Positions 56,148 through 64,000 of a stretch of 64,000 nt of DNA are shown here, piece by piece (the stretch's first letter is position 1; each line of letters starts with the position of its first letter). The position numbers and the translations under genes were made by a program. This DNA is from JBGZEX01 sp041846495. Its GTDB lineage: Bacteria; Bacteroidota; Bacteroidia; Bacteroidales; Marinifilaceae. Location of the stretch: contig JBGZEX010000069.1 in assembly GCA_041846495.1 (NCBI GenBank), positions 1 to 64,000 on the forward strand, given 5' to 3'. The notes beneath the pieces were generated by a model. It made no database searches. It was not told the origin of the DNA and saw nothing but the letters and a program-made list of their open reading frames with translations.

Positions 56148-56656
56148 ACCCGGTTGTATAAGGTCGAGATGATTTCGCCGGTATCTTTTTTTATACCGGG
56201 CGCTCCCATAAGCCATAGCGGAAAAGGGGATTCGTCTTTTCTGTAAGGCGGTTGGAGATAAGATTTCGAGATAACGGAGAATCCGTTTCTTTCATAAAAT
56301 GCTATCCGGCGCCCGGAGATTTCGTCTTCGGGCGGTTCTACTTCCAATATTGCAGGAGATTGCCGGTTTTTAATCCATGAAATCACCTTGAATCCCAATC
56401 CCCGGTTTCTGAAGTCTTCTTCTATGGCAAAGTGTTCTATATAGGAAAATTCGTTGAAATCCCAATATACCAACAAACCTACATTTTCTTTTCCGTATTT
56501 TACGGAATTTATATGCAGGGCTTTATCGGCGGATATCATATCTTTTAACGTATTCTCCTCTCTTCTTTCCCGATAAGGAAAAGAAGAAACATAAACTCTG
56601 AGGAGGGACTCCCAATCGGAATCTTTTTTATCCGTAATTCTTTTAATATTCAGCAT
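56117..56656 (-). CDS. GNAT-family N-acetyltransferase
   Basis: A 179-residue cytoplasmic enzyme of the GCN5-related family. The acetyl-CoA-binding segment is FRNRGLGFKVISWI (R-x-x-G-x-G core), preceded by YIEHFAI and followed by the substrate-side FYERNGF. Substrate unknown. A GTG five codons further upstream is possible, but the ATG at 56656 is preferred. It is convergent with and overlaps the DUF5106 gene. Confidence 0.82.
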   Translation of the reverse strand: MLNIKRITDKKDSDWESLLRVYVSSFPYRERREENTLKDMISADKALHINSVKYGKENVGLLVYWDFNEFSYIEHFAIEEDFRNRGLGFKVISWIKNRQSPAILEVEPPEDEISGRRIAFYERNGFSVISKSYLQPPYRKDESPFPLWLMGAPGIKKDTGEIISTLYNRVYNTGFRPAR

Positions 56657-56805
56657 AACAATATTCGACACCGCTAATTTACATAATATTTTCCGATTTC
56701 CGAAAAACCGCCGATTATCGTTGTACGGAACGAGTATGGGAGGTAGACTTCAATTTCATTGAAGAGCGGTGTTAGAGAGCGTAAAAGTCTATCCGGAGAA
56801 ATGTT

Positions 56806-57276
56806 TCAATTCCATTGGGAATAGGGAATTTTTACCAACATGGAGTTGTAATATTTCATATCTCCGGTTATTTCTTTTCCTATCCACGAGGGTTTTTCGA
56901 ATTCCTGATTTTCTGCTTCGATTTCGATTTCCGCAATTATAAGTCCGGAATTCTCTCCGTGAAATTCGTCCACTTCGAATATGTGTTTCCCGGATTTTAT
57001 CATATAACGGGTTTTATCGATTATTCCCGGTTCACATAGTTTTAGAAGTTCCTTGGCTTCTTCTGCCGGAATTTCTTTTTCCCATTCATAGCGGCTTGTC
57101 CCTGAGACATTTCCTTTTCCTTTTATCGTAATATATCCTTTGTCTTCTTGGATGCGTATGCGTACGGTACGCTCCGGTACCGTGGAAATATAGCCTTGCA
57201 TGATATGTACCGCCTTGAATGCTTCGCTCTTGAAGTCTCCTTTTACTAAAAATTTACGTTCGATTTCTTCTGCCAT
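56806..57276 (-). CDS. CYTH-domain triphosphatase
   Basis: A 156-residue triphosphate tunnel metalloenzyme. The hallmark EIERKFLV (ExExK at residues 4-8) is at the start, and eight-strand-tunnel segments follow (RTVRIRIQEDKGYITIKGKG, RYEWEKEIP, EVDEFHGENSGLIIAEIE). Members hydrolyse inorganic triphosphate or thiamine triphosphate, or act as adenylate cyclases; the short bacterial kind, like this, usually hydrolyses tripolyphosphate. It stands between the GNAT and lptD genes on the same strand. Confidence 0.93.
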   Translation of the reverse strand: MAEEIERKFLVKGDFKSEAFKAVHIMQGYISTVPERTVRIRIQEDKGYITIKGKGNVSGTSRYEWEKEIPAEEAKELLKLCEPGIIDKTRYMIKSGKHIFEVDEFHGENSGLIIAEIEIEAENQEFEKPSWIGKEITGDMKYYNSMLVKIPYSQWN

Positions 57277-57362
57277 AATTTCGATTTGTATGGAATCTTC
57301 CGTTATCCTGCCTGTAGATTCAATATGTTTACATGAGAATATTTTTGCACGAATGTCGTAGT

Positions 57363-60017
57363 TTAAAATCCCCGGTCGTACCAGGAATCCCGTTTGATGA
57401 GTTTGAGATCTTTAAGCAGGCTCGAACGTACGTTGATTTGAAAGTTATAGCTTTGATGTTTCCCGAAAGGTATGCACGAAAAAGTCATTTCCCAGCAATG
57501 GAGATCCCGGGAAATATTGAAGTTGGTGGCTGAAAGTTGATGTGTGTCGAAATCGTAACCCGTACTGTAACCTAATTTCCATTTCGGTGTCAGGCTGATG
57601 TCTCCGGAAATTCGGAGGGATTGGTTTATTTTGCCTTTGAATTGATATTTGCTATAGTTGAAATTATAGTCGATACTGATACTCCACGGTACATCGAAAT
57701 CCATATACCGGTCATAATAACCGCCTACTTTTTCATTTTTTTCTTCTTTGTTTTTTCCTTGATCTGCAGAAAATTGAATGCCGGTAGAGCCGTTTACATG
57801 GGTGAGCCGTCCCACTCCTCCATGGAATTTATTGATCCGATTGCCGTTTTCGTCTAAGGCATAAGGGTCGAAAGCGGCAGAAAGATCGAGATTCATCTTA
57901 TCTTTGAAGATACGCGTTCTTGCCGCCATTTGTATGTTGCTCCATCGAAATTTTTCGGCAAAAGGATTGTAACTGGTGGACATTCTGAAACTTTCGATAA
58001 GTTTGATTTTTTTGAATTCTTCGTTTCCGGTGGTGTCCTTATCGTTTCTGACTTTCATTTCGAGGTTGTTATCTATACTGAAACTCAAACTCGCCGATTC
58101 TCGGGTCAGTCCGCTCGGCGCCCGGAATACGCTGTTTTGAAAAGGATTGTATTCTTCTTTCCGGGGTTCTTGTCCCGTAAACATAGCCGTGACTTCTTTG
58201 TTGTTGTTTACGCCCAACTTAGGAGTGTAAGAGGCGCTGACGCTCGGCCTGATGACATGGCGTACGGCATGTATCCTGCGATCGGGTTTGAACATAAACA
58301 TTCCGTATAGGGTGGGGGTATAGGACATGGAAAACGAGGCCGAATAATTATGCGCATAGAAAAATCCTCGAACCGTATCGATTGCAATTCGTCCACCCAT
58401 AGGTAGTGCGGTATCCGTTTCCCAATGTTTTTTGATTTTATTTATGCTTGCAGCTCCTTCATAGCGGAAGGAAGGAGAAAAGGAGAGGTTTTTTATAAGA
58501 TTGATGCTCGTACTTATGCCTGCATTATGTTGAAATCCGTTTTTCCATTCCTTTAAAGATTCCGATTTGAACAGCCGGTCTTCCTTGAGATTATTCACCT
58601 CGTTTTTCATGGAAGCCGAATAAGTGAAACCGATGTTTTCATACCATTTTAATTGCCCGGCCGGCTCTTTGCGGCGGAAAGGATAAATTTGAGTCATGTT
58701 CAGACTTAAAGAGGGAAGGGTAATGGATATGGTGGAGTCTCTGCTGTTTTGGTTATGTTGGAAAGAAGCGTTGAGAGAAAAAGGAGAATCCGGCCAGCGC
58801 TTGCTCCAGGTAATACTGGAACTTTTACGTTTATTGGCAATATCGTTTATGTTATCCGCATTATAGTAATTGTTGGTGGATGAAGACATATCTACGGATG
58901 CCGAAAACGTCCTATAAGGATTGGCTTTGGAATCCTGTGAATGTTGCCAACGAATGGACCAATCCGAAGATTCCGAATAGTCGGGAGCTCCGCGATCCCC
59001 TATATGACTTTTACTCAGCGTGAAGTTGAAGCTTCCCCGATATTTGTATCTTTTCGTATAATTCGAATACACGTTAGTCGACCACGAACCGTTCGTATAG
59101 ATGTCTCCCGTTAAAGTAAGGTCGATGTAGTCGTTTATAGCCCAATAATATCCGCCGTTACGAAGATTGAATCCCCGCATTTGTTCTTCTCCGTACGAAG
59201 GCATGATAAACCCCGAGGAATATTTTTTTGTCATCGGGAAAAAGCCGAAGGGCAAAAAGAGGGGAAGAGGAACTTCTTCTATGACGAGATGAGAAAATCC
59301 GAAGAATACTTTTTTGTTACGTATCATTTTCGCCTTGCTCATTCTTATATAGAAATGCGGACATTCGTGTTGGTCGCAAGTCGTGTACAAACCTTTTCGG
59401 AGAAAGTATTCCTTATCGGAAATTCTTTTGGTCAGAGCTCCCTGTACGTAACCTTCGCCTTCTTGTGTGATGATGTTTTTCACATATCCTTTCCCCGTTT
59501 TGAAGTTGTATTTCATGTCCTCGGATGTGAATTCCTGATTCCCGTCCTTGAATACGGGCTTTCCCGTCCATTTGTCCGCAGTGTCTTTCAATCCCGAAGA
59601 ATAAACCGTATTGTCTTCCATATTCAATTCCGTATAATCCGCCTTCAATTCGGTTTGTATATATTTCAGTTCGGTCTTTTTGTAAAGAAACATTTTTTTA
59701 TCTCTCATAGAAAGTCGGATGGAATCCTGCGCTTTATATGTAATTATATCGGAAAATTTCAATTGCTCTTTTGTCGTATCTACCGCATTCGATGAAAGAC
59801 TGTCTCCGGAAAAAACACGTAGACTGTCGGTAAGATTATTTAGAGGAAGAGTATCCCGTATTTGTGCGAATCTATCCGATGTTATACGTATATTCACGTT
59901 CGCTTCTCCTGTCCGCATGCCGTTAATTCCGTAGATAAGACAGAAAAAGAAAGAGTAACGGATAAAATCGTATATATATTTCTTAAGTCGCAATTTAATA
60001 CTATTTTTGTATGACAT
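57363..60017 (-). CDS. lptD: LptD-like LPS-assembly outer-membrane protein
   Basis: An 884-residue outer-membrane protein that would insert lipopolysaccharide in the outer leaflet. A signal or anchor segment (residues about 15-35) is followed by an OstA-like jellyroll region (AQDSIRLSMRDKKMFLY, TKRISDKEYFLRKGLYTTC, with two Cys in TCDQHECPHF that may form the LptD-type disulfide) and a C-terminal barrel. Length is right for Bacteroidota LptD. I use the ATG at 60017; an upstream TTG at 60059 lies inside the -7 box. It is divergent from the amidase gene. Confidence 0.88.
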   Translation of the reverse strand: MSYKNSIKLRLKKYIYDFIRYSFFFCLIYGINGMRTGEANVNIRITSDRFAQIRDTLPLNNLTDSLRVFSGDSLSSNAVDTTKEQLKFSDIITYKAQDSIRLSMRDKKMFLYKKTELKYIQTELKADYTELNMEDNTVYSSGLKDTADKWTGKPVFKDGNQEFTSEDMKYNFKTGKGYVKNIITQEGEGYVQGALTKRISDKEYFLRKGLYTTCDQHECPHFYIRMSKAKMIRNKKVFFGFSHLVIEEVPLPLFLPFGFFPMTKKYSSGFIMPSYGEEQMRGFNLRNGGYYWAINDYIDLTLTGDIYTNGSWSTNVYSNYTKRYKYRGSFNFTLSKSHIGDRGAPDYSESSDWSIRWQHSQDSKANPYRTFSASVDMSSSTNNYYNADNINDIANKRKSSSITWSKRWPDSPFSLNASFQHNQNSRDSTISITLPSLSLNMTQIYPFRRKEPAGQLKWYENIGFTYSASMKNEVNNLKEDRLFKSESLKEWKNGFQHNAGISTSINLIKNLSFSPSFRYEGAASINKIKKHWETDTALPMGGRIAIDTVRGFFYAHNYSASFSMSYTPTLYGMFMFKPDRRIHAVRHVIRPSVSASYTPKLGVNNNKEVTAMFTGQEPRKEEYNPFQNSVFRAPSGLTRESASLSFSIDNNLEMKVRNDKDTTGNEEFKKIKLIESFRMSTSYNPFAEKFRWSNIQMAARTRIFKDKMNLDLSAAFDPYALDENGNRINKFHGGVGRLTHVNGSTGIQFSADQGKNKEEKNEKVGGYYDRYMDFDVPWSISIDYNFNYSKYQFKGKINQSLRISGDISLTPKWKLGYSTGYDFDTHQLSATNFNISRDLHCWEMTFSCIPFGKHQSYNFQINVRSSLLKDLKLIKRDSWYDRGF

Positions 60018-60056
60018 GGAAGCCGGATATGCTTGTATATACGGCTGCCGTGCGTG

Positions 60057-60064
60057 CAAATTTA
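60057..60064 (-). promoter_or_regulatory. -7 box of lptD
   Basis: TAAATTTG on the minus strand, exact TAnnTTTG match, 39 bases before the lptD ATG; it overlaps a spurious upstream TTG start. No clear TTTG at -33. Confidence 0.6.
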
Positions 60065-60115
60065 GAAATATTGGCGATTAATTACGATAATCCGGTTTAA
60101 AAAGTTTGAATTATC

Positions 60116-61246
60116 ATGCTAAATCTGAAATGTATTTCCGTAATTTACTTTTTATCGATATTATTTTTCTTATCTCCTTACGTTTATGGCCAAGGAGATA
60201 TGACGAAGATTAAGAAAATATGCATAGATGCGGGACACGGAGGAAAAGATCCGGGTACGATAGGGGTGACCGGCTTGAAAGAGAAGGACGTAACCTTGGC
60301 GGTAGCTTTATATACCGGTAAATTGATAAAACAGATGTTTCCCGAAATAAAAATAGTATATACCCGTAAAAAAGACGTGAGTGTGGATTTAAAGAAAAGG
60401 GGACAACTTGCCAATGCGGAGAAAGTCGATTTGTTTATTTCCATACATGCGAACTCTGCTCCGACTTCTTCGGTTAAAGGTATAGAGACTTATGTGCTCG
60501 GAGCTTTGAAGAATGAGGATAATTTACGAATAGCAATGAAAGAAAACTCCGTGATTAAATACGAGGAGGATTATACTACGAAATATGCCGGTTTCGAACC
60601 TAATAGGGCGGAATCTTATATCATATTCAGTCTTATTCAAAATGTCCATTTGGATAATAGCTTGAAATTGGGAGACGCCGTGCATAAAGAGTTGGTAAAA
60701 TGCGGTTATAGTGCGAATCGAGGAGTAAAGCAGGCTCCTTTTTGGGTTTTGAAAGTTACGGCAATGCCCTCGATTCTCGTAGAGTTGGGTTTTATGTCCA
60801 ATAGAGCGGAGGAACGCTATTTGCGTTCGGAAAACGGCCGTAAAGCAATGGCTAATGCCATAGCTAAGGGATTTGCCGCTTATAAAGCTAAAATCGAAGG
60901 AAACAGTATGTTGTTGGAACGAAGCGTTTCAGATAAAAAAACGGATGATACGAAGAATGAAGGAGAGGAGGGAATAAATAAAAAAGAAAAAACGCTTAAA
61001 TTTGCAATTCAGATAGCGGCCTCCGTACACCCCATAAAAGATAAACGGGAGTTTAAAGGATTGAGTGATGTAAAAATGATTAAAACAGGAAGATATTATA
61101 AATATTATGTGTGTGAAGATATCGATTTCAATAGAGTTGAAAAAAAGTTGCCCTATATACGTAAACGAGTGAAAGATTGTTTTATAATTGCGGTCTCCGA
61201 TGGCAACATCGTTCCCGTGCCGAAAAATTTAAAGGGAATTAAATAA
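60116..61246 (+). CDS. N-acetylmuramoyl-L-alanine amidase with SPOR-like tail
   Basis: A 376-residue secreted peptidoglycan amidase of the Amidase_3 family: signal peptide (about 1-25, ending VYGQ), then the zinc-binding ICIDAGHGGKDPG and SIHANS segments and the catalytic Glu in SILVELGFMSN. A linker rich in Lys, Glu and Asp (about 265-300) leads to a C-terminal segment of about 70 residues (KFAIQIAASVHPI ... FIIAVSDGNIV) that fits a SPOR-like fold, a denuded-glycan binder at the septum. Upstream of the mlaD-type gene with a gap of 8 bases: an operon. Confidence 0.9.
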   Translation: MLNLKCISVIYFLSILFFLSPYVYGQGDMTKIKKICIDAGHGGKDPGTIGVTGLKEKDVTLAVALYTGKLIKQMFPEIKIVYTRKKDVSVDLKKRGQLANAEKVDLFISIHANSAPTSSVKGIETYVLGALKNEDNLRIAMKENSVIKYEEDYTTKYAGFEPNRAESYIIFSLIQNVHLDNSLKLGDAVHKELVKCGYSANRGVKQAPFWVLKVTAMPSILVELGFMSNRAEERYLRSENGRKAMANAIAKGFAAYKAKIEGNSMLLERSVSDKKTDDTKNEGEEGINKKEKTLKFAIQIAASVHPIKDKREFKGLSDVKMIKTGRYYKYYVCEDIDFNRVEKKLPYIRKRVKDCFIIAVSDGNIVPVPKNLKGIK

Positions 61247-61254
61247 TTAAGATT

Positions 61255-62439
61255 ATGCATTTGAGTAGAGAAGTTAAGTTATCGATAACCGTATTGTCGG
61301 CTTTTATTATTTTGATATGGGGGATTAATTTTTTAAGAGGACGTTCTTTTTTCGAAAAGAACAGTTTTTATTATGGCGTATACGATAAGGTCGACGGACT
61401 TAAAGTTTCGAGTGCGGTTTTATATCGTGGCTACGGTGTGGGACAAGTCATAGCCATAGATTTTATAGGAGAGCGTTACGACAGGGTTTTAGTCAAATTC
61501 TTTATTAATAAAGATCTGAGGATTCCTAAAAATTCTACGGCTTTGATTGAAAACGCCGACCTTATGGGGACTAAAGCTTTGAATATCGTACCCGGAGATT
61601 CTTATGTTTATGCCGAGAGCGGAGATACGCTTATTGCCGGTACTTCCATGGGAATATTCGCACAGTTGAATAAGGAAATAGTACCTCTTAAAGAACGGGC
61701 CATCCGTTTGATGTCGTCTCTCGATACGGTTATTATGTTGGCTCAGGATGTATTTAATACCCAAACTCGGGATAACATAAATCAAAGTATTGAAAATTTG
61801 AGAAATACTTTTTCTAACGTAGAGAGAGCGACGGGTGGCTTAGATAGACTTATCGCTTCCGAATCTCAAACATTTTCGAGTATTCTCGATAACGTAAATG
61901 TCATTACCTCGAATTTAAAAAATAACCAGGATGTCATGAATCAAGGCATTGAAAATTTCCGGGTTATTAGCGATTCCGTACGGAAAGCGGATTTAAAGGC
62001 TACGGCAGATATTCTCAATTGTTTGTTGAGAAGAGCGGATTCTCTTTTTTCCGGTTTGAATAAAGGCGAAGGCAGTCTCGGCGCTTTTATGAAAAATGAA
62101 GAACTTTATTATAATTTGAATACGGCCGTTTATAATATCAATTCCCTTTTAAGAGAAATCGAATATAATCCTAAGCGATTTTTGCATTTTTCTTTAATTG
62201 ATTTTTCATCCGGGAAAAAGAAAACGGATAAACTTTTCGGGGTGTCGATTATGGAAACCGAGAAAAGATTGGAAAGGGAGAATGATATATACAGAAACTT
62301 CTCCAATATACACGAAATCGTTAAGGACGGTAAATATTATTATGTGGTCAATTTATGTAATTCCAGGAAAAGGGCCGAAAAAAATTTAATATCCATTAAA
62401 GAAAAATATCCGAAAGCTTCGATTGTAATTTTAGAGTAA
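61255..62439 (+). CDS. mlaD: MlaD-family (MCE) lipid-transport protein with extra C-terminal domain
   Basis: A 394-residue protein: N-terminal membrane helix (about 9-28), one MCE domain (about 35-115, with GLKVSSAVLYRGYGVGQV, and LMGTKALNIVPGD), a long coiled-coil region (about 140-300), and a C-terminal piece with EIVKDGKYYYVVNLCNSRKRAEKNL that looks like a SPOR domain. MCE proteins build lipid shuttles across the periplasm in the Mla system; no mlaEF lies next to it. The C-terminal addition is beyond the usual Bacteroidota MlaD, which ends near residue 300. Follows the amidase gene by 8 bases. Confidence 0.82.
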   Translation: MHLSREVKLSITVLSAFIILIWGINFLRGRSFFEKNSFYYGVYDKVDGLKVSSAVLYRGYGVGQVIAIDFIGERYDRVLVKFFINKDLRIPKNSTALIENADLMGTKALNIVPGDSYVYAESGDTLIAGTSMGIFAQLNKEIVPLKERAIRLMSSLDTVIMLAQDVFNTQTRDNINQSIENLRNTFSNVERATGGLDRLIASESQTFSSILDNVNVITSNLKNNQDVMNQGIENFRVISDSVRKADLKATADILNCLLRRADSLFSGLNKGEGSLGAFMKNEELYYNLNTAVYNINSLLREIEYNPKRFLHFSLIDFSSGKKKTDKLFGVSIMETEKRLERENDIYRNFSNIHEIVKDGKYYYVVNLCNSRKRAEKNLISIKEKYPKASIVILE

Positions 62440-62825
62440 ATGGAATTTTGTATTTATTCTAAATAATTTTTTTTAACAAAAAGAAGTTTACATAATATAT
62501 CGTTTTTCGAGAGAAATAAGACTATGAGTTTTGAGGGTATATATGCTTATGTAATAGGGAATGTCGTCTTTTTTTCTTCGGTGTTATCGGCGTAGTAATT
62601 TATATTGTTTTTGTCGCCTCACCGTATTTATAAATCGGAGCTCTTAGATGATAATGTGCTTGTTTTCAGCGCTTTACTCTTAAGTTGTTGAGGTCAAGGC
62701 TTTAAGAGAAAATACGTCGAAAAAACAAAAAATGATTTTGAAATATCATTTTTTTTATAGAATTTCGCTTTAGGGAAATCCGACGGAATTTCAATTTTGC
62801 AGGAGTTTTTATATACAGAGCTGAT
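62440..62825. other. Gene-free stretch before dnaA
   Basis: 386 bases between the MCE gene and dnaA. I looked for DnaA boxes (TTATCCACA-like) and AT-rich repeats that would mark oriC and saw none clear. It holds a small frameshifted open frame (62524-62633). A near-consensus -7 box CAATTTTG lies about 28 bases before dnaA. Confidence 0.5.
62524..62633 (+). pseudogene. Possible small membrane peptide with a frameshift at a T-run
   Basis: An ATG at 62524 opens 23 codons (MSFEGIYAYVIGNVVFF) ending at TAG 62593-62595. A shift at the T7 run (62569-62575) joins it to a hydrophobic run, FFGVIGVVIYIVFVASPYL, and a TAA at 62631, making one membrane helix. It may be a decayed small gene, a chance reading, or slippage-dependent. 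The evidence is weak. Confidence 0.25.
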
Positions 62826-64000
62826 ATGGAAAAAAAATGTGAAAATATCTGGTCCGAATGTATGGACCTATTACGCAATCAGGTGATTCCTGAACGTTTT
62901 GAAACGATATTTGCACCCATAAAAGCACTCGATTGCAAAGGTAATGTTTTAAGTATTTTAGTCGGTAGCAGCTATGTGTGCGAAATTATAGAAAAAGAGT
63001 ATATCCATATTTTGGGACCTATTATAAAAAAGGTAATGGGACCCGAGGCTCGGTTGGAGTATAAAATCATTGTGGAGAAAAGCGAGCCTTCCGATCCCTT
63101 GATCATCCGGCGTATTTCCGCTCCTTTAAAGGAGAATAAAGCTTCTACGGTTTTACTGAATAAACAGGACAGGGGATTAAAAAACCCTTTTGAGCCGCAA
63201 AAAGATCGCATACATATAGACTCTCGTTTGAATCCGGCATCTACTATGGAGGATTTTATAGAGGGGGATTGCAACCGTTTGGCGCGTTCGGCCGGTATGG
63301 CTATTGCTATGAATCCGGGAGGGACGGCATTCAATCCGCTTTTGATATACGGAGGGTCCGGTTTGGGAAAGACCCATCTTGCTCAAGCCATCGGGCTCGA
63401 GATAAAACAGAATCATCCGGAAAAAGTTGTATTATATGTAAGTACCAATTTGTTCGTCAGCCAATTTATGGAAGCCGTCCGCAGAAATGAAATAAACGAT
63501 TTTATCCATTTCTACCAGCTTATGGACGTACTCATATTGGATGATATTCAGGAGTTGGCCGGGAAAACGGGTACCCAAAATACGTTCTTCCATCTATTCA
63601 ATCATTTGCACCAATTGGGGAAACAACTCATACTTACTTCCGATAAATCGCCTGCCGATTTGGAAGGCCTTGAGGACCGTTTGTTGACGAGATTCCGTTG
63701 GGGACTTTCTGCGGAGTTGAAAGTCCCCGATTATAATACCCGGAAGAAAATCGTATTGCATAAGGCGCAAAAAGACGGTATCGAATTTCCTTCGAATGTT
63801 GTCGATTATATATGCAGGCGGGTGAATACGAGTGTAAGAGAAATCGAAGGCTCGATGATTTCTCTTTTGGCTCACTCCACTTTCAATAAAAGACAGTTGA
63901 CAATAGAGCTTGCCGAAAAAGTGTTGGATAAGATGGTAAAACAGGAACGGGAAGAATTGACGTTGGATAAAATACAGAATACCGTATCGGAATATTATAA
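62826..64000 (+). CDS. dnaA: Chromosomal replication initiator DnaA (5' part)
   Basis: Initiator of chromosome replication: binds DnaA boxes at oriC and opens the duplex. The ATG at 62826 is followed by 391 full codons with no stop; the gene continues beyond the window end. Domain I (WSECMDLLRNQVIPERFETIF), the linker, and the AAA+ domain are present: Walker A GGSGLGKTH at residues 176-184, Walker B VLILDDIQ, and the arginine-finger region around EDRLLTRFRWGL. The DNA-binding domain IV signature lies beyond the window. It follows a gene-free stretch and starts a new transcription unit. Confidence 0.96.
   Translation, partial: MEKKCENIWSECMDLLRNQVIPERFETIFAPIKALDCKGNVLSILVGSSYVCEIIEKEYIHILGPIIKKVMGPEARLEYKIIVEKSEPSDPLIIRRISAPLKENKASTVLLNKQDRGLKNPFEPQKDRIHIDSRLNPASTMEDFIEGDCNRLARSAGMAIAMNPGGTAFNPLLIYGGSGLGKTHLAQAIGLEIKQNHPEKVVLYVSTNLFVSQFMEAVRRNEINDFIHFYQLMDVLILDDIQELAGKTGTQNTFFHLFNHLHQLGKQLILTSDKSPADLEGLEDRLLTRFRWGLSAELKVPDYNTRKKIVLHKAQKDGIEFPSNVVDYICRRVNTSVREIEGSMISLLAHSTFNKRQLTIELAEKVLDKMVKQEREELTLDKIQNTVSEYY

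Noticed and set aside
60018..60059. Longer lptD start at a TTG
   Set aside because: The TTG lies in the TAAATTTG -7 box; the ATG at 60017 is used instead.
62440..62825. Replication origin next to dnaA
   Set aside because: No DnaA-box cluster or AT-rich repeat set was found by eye; a GC-skew plot would be decisive.

Overview
The window is chromosomal DNA of a Bacteroidota bacterium, most probably order Bacteroidales; I cannot fix the genus. Evidence: many promoters of the Bacteroidales type (TAnnTTTG at -7, in the best cases TTTG about 19 bases upstream), lipoproteins with acidic residues after the lipid-bearing Cys, SusD, FimB/Mfa2, DUF5074, DUF5018, DUF4465 and PCMD families, and a large single-chain PurL with a fused amidotransferase domain.

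Layout. 0-3.7 kb: tRNA-Asp, gcvH, glmM, folC and initiator tRNA-Met. 3.7-5.4 kb: a decayed stretch holding two broken minus-strand genes (one a lipocalin-like lipoprotein) behind a good promoter. 5.4-13.2 kb: a 7TM-HD phosphodiesterase, the folE-fabD pair, an orphan FimB/Mfa2-type lipoprotein, an acyl-CoA synthetase and a truncated surface-protein start. 13.5-25.7 kb: mostly housekeeping: glmS, an MscS channel, an M23 peptidase, dxr, rseP, an EEP-family enzyme, corA, rluD-like, a PASTA protein and a Ca2+/Na+ antiporter. 25.7-30.9 kb: a zinc metalloprotease whose 3' part is replaced, out of frame, by the 3' part of a susD gene; then a sigma-like membrane protein, a MATE transporter and a small PAS protein.

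30.9-44.4 kb (minus strand) is the most distinctive part: a cobalamin (B12) capture locus. A cobalamin riboswitch leads into btuB, a BtuG-like propeller lipoprotein, a PKD-type lipoprotein, two tandem leucine-rich lipoproteins with matching C-termini, and a second propeller lipoprotein. A hairpin then separates a DUF6580 membrane protein (probable ECF-type S component), a 57-residue ORF and a fimbrillin-DUF4465 lipoprotein. Surface lipoproteins would bind corrinoid and hand it to BtuB; no inner-membrane BtuCDF is present here.

44.4-64 kb: ftsE; an overlapping PCMD / Omp85-barrel / EptA operon; purL, a phosphate acyltransferase, trxB, a DUF5106 thioredoxin-like lipoprotein, a GNAT, a CYTH protein, lptD, an amidase and an MCE protein (the last two both ending in SPOR-like tails), and the 5' part of dnaA running off the window end. 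I saw no rRNA, CRISPR array, insertion sequence or prophage.
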